The translations under genes were made by a program, and so were the position numbers. DNA of 24,351 nt from Pleurotus ostreatus/Saccharomyces cerevisiae fusant (taxonomy: Eukaryota > Opisthokonta). Within the stretch, counting starts at the first letter, position 1. Each line of letters begins with the position of its first letter. The DNA is taken from positions 1 through 24,351 of the forward strand of contig JAMQCK010000412.1 of NCBI GenBank assembly GCA_024196135.1, written 5' to 3'. Positions 19,862 through 24,351 of this stretch are shown here, one piece after another. The notes under the pieces were generated by a model. That model had not been told where the DNA came from. It worked only from the letters and a program-made list of their open reading frames with translations, and searched no databases.

Positions 19862-21198
19862 CGCGCAACCACGCGGTGGCGGTGTGACGTTTTAGGCGCC
19901 GTGCCCACCGCGGCAGTTTAGGCAGGTGCCCCTGAATAGCTCCATCCGGAACCTGCGCGGTCGAATCTGTGTCGAATGGAACCTGCAGAAGGAGAACAAT
20001 GCGCGGGGGAAGTTGATAGCATGGTGCTTTGCTTCCTGCGCAGAGGCACATGGGCCGCGGTAGAGCGGGAAGCATGTGCTGGGAAGCGGACAAGATACGC
20101 AGAGCAAACGCCGTGAATGAGCACGCAGGCCGCGGGCAGAGGGCTGAGAGTGGTCTTGAAGACGTATTGGGAGGTGATAGTGTGAAGAATGCGATCTAAT
20201 TGCGGATGGGATCTGCATGATTGACGTCTAGACCGGCGCACACATTGTGATGGAATAAGTTCGAAGGTTGGGAAACGGTCCAGGTAGCCTTGCGGCGGAG
20301 GGCTGGAAAGGATACAGCAGGTATTGTCTGGCCCAGACAGCTCGGAATCTAATGTTGAGGCGGGGGAACGAGAAAAGTTCGTGGAGAAACGGGAGCGGGG
20401 CAATAGTCTGGATTGGGCGACCGCGGGGATGCAAGGGTGCTGGGGAAGGACTGTGGAGAGAGATCGGCCCCTTTCGTGTTATCACAAACGAGATCCGACT
20501 GTGGCTGAGGTCAAAGAGAGAACGCGGGGGAGGAGGCGAGCCTGAGTACGTACGGGATTCTTGTCACGTCCGCAGCTAGACTTGGCGTATGCTGTTCAGT
20601 TCAGGAGTTCGTGCATATCTCTGAATCAAGTTCATCATGGGGGCTGATTGGTCTGTGTTCACTATCGATTGCCGAGAGTGAGTCAAGGAATGGGCGTTCA
20701 AGACGAGGAGCAGTGACGGGATGACGCGCGTGTCACATACATGTCACAGCATTGTTCTTGCGTCACGCCAGCCTCCGTCTTCATTCCGAACTTCCATGCA
20801 GCTGTTACCCTTGGTGGATCGCGCTTCAGCACGCACATGAATTCTTCAAGAACTATTGTCTTTGCTCATGAATGCTCATTCGAATGGCCTGACGTGACTG
20901 TATGGATCGTGCGTGGGAGAGCCGTAAAGTCGCGCTTCTGACAATCGTGGGTCCTCCCGGTATCGCGACTGACACTTCGCCCTGTCATACTCTCTCATTA
21001 AAGCAGAGCTGAAGATACTGCAGACCACCTCATTGCTCACGCTTGTCTGTGCGCATCGGGCGCTTCTCGGATGTTCACGTATGCCAGTTGCATGCGGCCT
21101 CGGGTCGTATGAGAAACAGCCGGGCCGCTGTCGAGCACATCGCCCTCTCTTAACAACGGCGGTTGAACTGCTTCCAACAGACACGTCTGCCTTTTGCG
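19862..21198. other. Intergenic region between divergent promoters
   Basis: About 1.3 kb between the small minus-strand gene and the plus-strand polysaccharide lyase gene, so it should hold both promoters. The minus-strand frames around 19857-20403 are low-complexity Ser/Pro/Arg and overlap the predicted promoter; I do not call them genes. No clear TATA or CCAAT box was found near the lyase start. Confidence 0.5.
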
Positions 21199-23003
21199 AT
21201 GGCGCTGCTCACCCCCCTTGGCCTGCTGGCGTGGTTTTGTTGCCTTGCTTACGCTCTTCAGGTGTATGACGGTACGTGTGATCCCTCGAAGTTCGCACGT
21301 ACAGCCATTCTGACATTGATGTAGGTCCTACACCGGACCTCTCAAGCACTCCCTTTGGTTATGCGCAGGCATCAACGGGAGGCTCAACGAATGAGACCGC
21401 CGTCTATGTCGCATCGACTCTCGCAGAACTCAAGGAAGCCATCGAGCTTCCCTACACTAAGACAGTATACGTCAATGGGACCATTCACGGCAATGAGCTA
21501 GCTGACGGTATGTGCCTTCTTCCATATGAAGGCGAAAATTCTCATTAGCTTGTACAGGTTCGCTCGCCGATTGCCAAACATACATCGACACCACTGGCTC
21601 CGACGGTTCCGCCGTCCGCCAATTCAACTTCACTCTCTACATCCTCAGCCTCAACTCGACATATACCTCCCTCGTCGACGCCGCCGCCGAAGCAGGCGAA
21701 ACCTTTGAAGGACGGAACGCTACAGAGTACAAGGAGCTCCTAGGGCACCAGAATGGCTGGCGGCCCGTCGTAGTTGCGACGCAAAAATCTCAAGTCGGTC
21801 TCCGGCTGACGAACAATACGTCGATTATTGGGCTCGACAAATCGGCGGCGTTGGACGGGGTCAATCTCTACCTGAGTTCAGTCGATAATGTGTGGGTTAG
21901 GAATTTGAAGCTGGTGAGCCCGGCGGACTGCTTCCCGGCGCCTGAGACGTTTCCGAGCTCGTGGAATGCGGAGTGAGAGCAATTTTCTCGGCAGTTGAAC
22001 TGACTGCTTACGATCTGCAGATTCGACGCCGTAGGACTGGTAACGAGCACGAATGTCTGGGTTGACGGGTGCGAGCTGCAGGACCAACTGTCGGGCGAGT
22101 ACGTCGTTCCCGACGAGATCGACGGCTGGCAGGTGGACAGGTTTGATGGTAAGCCAAAGCGTCCGGGAAAGAGCCCAAATGGATTAATTCTCTTTCAAAG
22201 GTTTGTTCGACTGCGAGGACGGTACCGACAATGTCACCTTCTCGCACAATATAATCAGGAACCACCACAAGAGCCTACTCATCGGCGGAGGCACGAAGGA
22301 GGCCGATCGGGATCTGGGAAAGATGCAGTGAGCATCTTTCAATTTTTCCCTCCGTACTATAGCACTAATCCCGACACCAGCTTCACAATCTTTGGTACGC
22401 AGTCACGTTCAGCTACAATAAAGGCCGTGTCAACTCATACGCTCCCCAGGCAATCACTTCAACAATTCCGCCTCTCGAAACCCTCTCATGCGCTTCGGTA
22501 CCTTCGACATCGCCAGCAACCTCTACTCCTACACCAACGATGCGGAGCCGCTTTTCGACGCTAACTCCAACACCACCGGCGACGCTACCAACACTGACCT
22601 GACCTCGCGCGCCTCCGCCCCCGCCGACGCCGTCTTCCAATACAACCTCGGCGTCTACAATCAGTCCATCGTCCACGTCCGCGCAAACGCGTTCATAGCC
22701 ACCGGCGCACACGCCGACGACGCGTCGCGACTATTCACGATCAGCGAGGCGACACTGCCCGAGCGGCCTGCAAGGGTGTGCGTGGACGCAGGGGCTGAGT
22801 CGACGGTGAATGGGGTCGCAGTGGATATGGGAAGTGTAGCGGGCGCAACGGTGGATTACTTCGTGGAAGAGGGACGCGCGGTGGAGGGTGCGGTGCTGGT
22901 GACGTGCGATGAGGTGGCGGAGGAGGGATATGAGCTCCCGGTGTCGCTTACAACTGGGAAGGAGGTGGAGGAGTATGTGTTGGCGAATGCAGGGCAGGTG
23001 TGA
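21199..23003 (+). CDS. Secreted polysaccharide lyase family 1 (pectate/pectin lyase-like)
   Basis: Predicted exons are 21199-21271, 21325-21507, 21558-21972, 22021-22148, 22201-22327, 22381-22394 and 22450-23003, giving 497 residues. Introns are 48-55 bp with GTACGT, GTATGT, GTGAGA, GTAAGC, GTGAGC and GTACGC donors. Residues 1 to about 20 are a signal peptide (MALLTPLGLLAWFCCLAYA). The parallel beta-helix core carries family motifs: TNNTSIIGLDKSAALDGVNL, VWVDGCELQD, then FDCEDGTDNVTFSHNII with acidic residues at the expected Ca/substrate site. HHKSLLIGGG (about 288-297) and SRNPLMRFG (322-330) follow, including the RxPxxR block that holds the catalytic Arg in PL1. Numerous N-glycosylation sequons fit secretion. 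Known PL1 enzymes cleave homogalacturonan by beta-elimination; whether pectate or pectin is preferred cannot be read here. The start is the only ATG giving a signal peptide. The 14-nt sixth exon is forced by the frame and by the HFTIFGNHFNN motif. Confidence 0.9.
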
Positions 23004-23121
23004 AAGGGCCGGGCGAGTAGCAATTGTGAGTAGTCGGCACACCGATTTCAAGGTGGACTAGTGTGTGAGTGCTGATTGTCTTTTACAGTGTACATGTTTG
23101 TCCTCTATATTAGTTGCTGCT

Positions 23122-24351
23122 CTACTTCGTGGCCACCTCAGCCTCCATTTGCTCGCCCTTAATTCCAGCGATGACATTCCGTACCGCGCGCGATGCCATG
23201 GCGCGCCGCGTCTGGTGCGTGGCGGACCCGATATGTGGCAACAGGACGCATCTGCAGGTAATCGTGTCAGCTGATTGCTCAAAGAGAACGATAGAAGTGC
23301 GCAGCAAGAGCGACGAGAAAGCTCGGCGAGAGCGACTATTACAAGACACTGACTTTGGCTCCTGCACAAGAGGGTGGTCCTTCCCGATATTCGGCTCGCC
23401 CTCGATGACGTCAAGACCGGCACCCCATATCCAGCCCTCCTTGAGGGCCTTGACGAGAGCGTCGGTGTCGACGACGGTGCCACGACCGGCGTTTACGAGG
23501 ACGGCGGTCTTCTTCATACCCCTGGAGTTCTTGTCAGTACTCAGTCAATATTCAACAGCAAACGTATTCGAGCTGCAGAGGCAAAATGGACGAGGAAGCA
23601 GAAACCAACCGCACCTCAAAAATTCCTCGTTCACGATGTGGTATGTGCTCGGTCCTCCCGGTGCAAGAGCGAAGACGACATCCGAGTCGGCGGCAATCTC
23701 GGCGTGCGATGCGCGCTTCACCTCTTTCACCCCAAACGTCTGGGCCCACTTAGCATCTTGCGCTGCGTCTGCCTTTGCGTCGGGGCGCGTTGCGTACAAT
23801 ACGCGAGTTACACCGAAGGGCACCAGACGGCGGAGCGTTGCCTGTACGAGGCTGAATGAAGGGGATCGCGGAAGCTTAGAAAGTGATGCATACCTGCGAT
23901 ATACGACCAAAGCCAAGGAAGCCAACGGTGAGCGTGGGCCTCTCGGGGGTGACCGATAATTGAGGTCCGCAAAATGCGAAGGGGGCCCAGGTGAACGAGG
24001 GCCACTACGTCAGGTGAGCGTCAACACGGACTATTGATTGAAGATATACTGACCAGGCCATCTTTCGCAAGGGTCAGCGATTTGCCGTCGTTGCGGCTAG
24101 ACATAAGCGCAAGCATGATCGACACGTCCGCGACTGTCTTCAACGTCAGAAATGAGTGCGCGCGCCTTGTAGAATATATCACCTGCGTCTGTCAGCACGT
24201 CGGGCGTGTAACCCAGTCGCACACCGCGCTTACCGAGCGCAGGGATATCTACATGTTCGTACCCTACGCTCATGGTCGACACGGCCTTCAGACTCGGCCC
24301 AGCCGCATCCAGAAGCTCGTTGTCCACAGCCATCGAGAGCAAAATTATGAT
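23122..24351 (-). CDS. D-isomer 2-hydroxyacid dehydrogenase (glyoxylate/hydroxypyruvate reductase-like), 5' partial
   Basis: On the minus strand the exons are 24351(partial)-24183, 24133-24054, 24004-23894, 23841-23615, 23521-23354 and 23251-23122, giving 294 visible residues ending in EVATK. The frame is open to the window edge, so the N-terminus (roughly 50-70 residues by family length) lies outside. Family blocks in order: [24 protein letters not shown], then [11 protein letters not shown], a Rossmann loop [19 protein letters not shown] after beta-2, [13 protein letters not shown] with the substrate Arg, and [10 protein letters not shown] with the catalytic Glu region. LLPHIGSAT has the catalytic His. 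The family reduces glyoxylate or hydroxypyruvate with NAD(P)H; the actual substrate is not determinable. Introns are 49-52 bp except the last two (93 and 102 bp). The stop is 118 bp from the stop of the convergent lyase gene. Confidence 0.9.

Overview
The window looks like nuclear DNA from a filamentous basidiomycete, most likely a wood- or plant-decaying agaricomycete. The coding regions are GC-rich. They are broken by many short introns (mostly 48-60 bp, GTRNGY-like donors, YAG acceptors). The gene set is typical of that group: a membrane-bound SREBP, a PY-motif arrestin, a CBM21 phosphatase targeting subunit, a secreted family 1 polysaccharide lyase and a D-2-hydroxyacid dehydrogenase. The lineage is inferred from this pattern, since no rRNA or other marker gene is present.

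Layout. Positions 1-530 are an unusual field of T-tract/ACGCGG/A-tract mini-palindromes. It lies upstream of an SREBP (Sre1-type) transcription factor gene at 804-3872 (+), reconstructed as 3 exons and 988 codons. A gene-poor spacer follows to about 6.1 kb. An alpha-arrestin gene occupies 6089-9071 (+; 5 exons, 817 codons). A 406-bp MITE-like element with 65-bp terminal inverted repeats starts only 125 bp after it (9197-9602). After another spacer comes a CBM21/RVxF protein gene at 12470-13910 (+; 2 exons, 462 codons). From 13.9 to 19.3 kb I find no convincing gene, but several unrelated short-period tandem arrays occur there, clustered at 15.2-16.3 kb. A small uncharacterised two-exon gene lies at 19331-19808 (-). 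A secreted PL1 pectate/pectin lyase-like gene lies at 21199-23003 (+; 7 exons including a 14-nt microexon, 497 codons). It converges on a D-isomer 2-hydroxyacid dehydrogenase gene (23122 to beyond the window end, -; 6 exons visible, 5' partial).

The genes do not form an obvious cluster or pathway. They cover sterol/oxygen-responsive transcription, ubiquitin-ligase adaptor function, glycogen/PP1 targeting, pectin degradation and glyoxylate/hydroxypyruvate-type reduction. I do not see a convincing new multi-gene system. The most unusual material is non-coding: the palindromic A/T-tract field beside the SREBP promoter, the MITE, and the cluster of arrays with periods near 20-22 bp or 42 bp. All exon structures come from reading frames, splice consensus and conserved protein motifs, with no transcript data.
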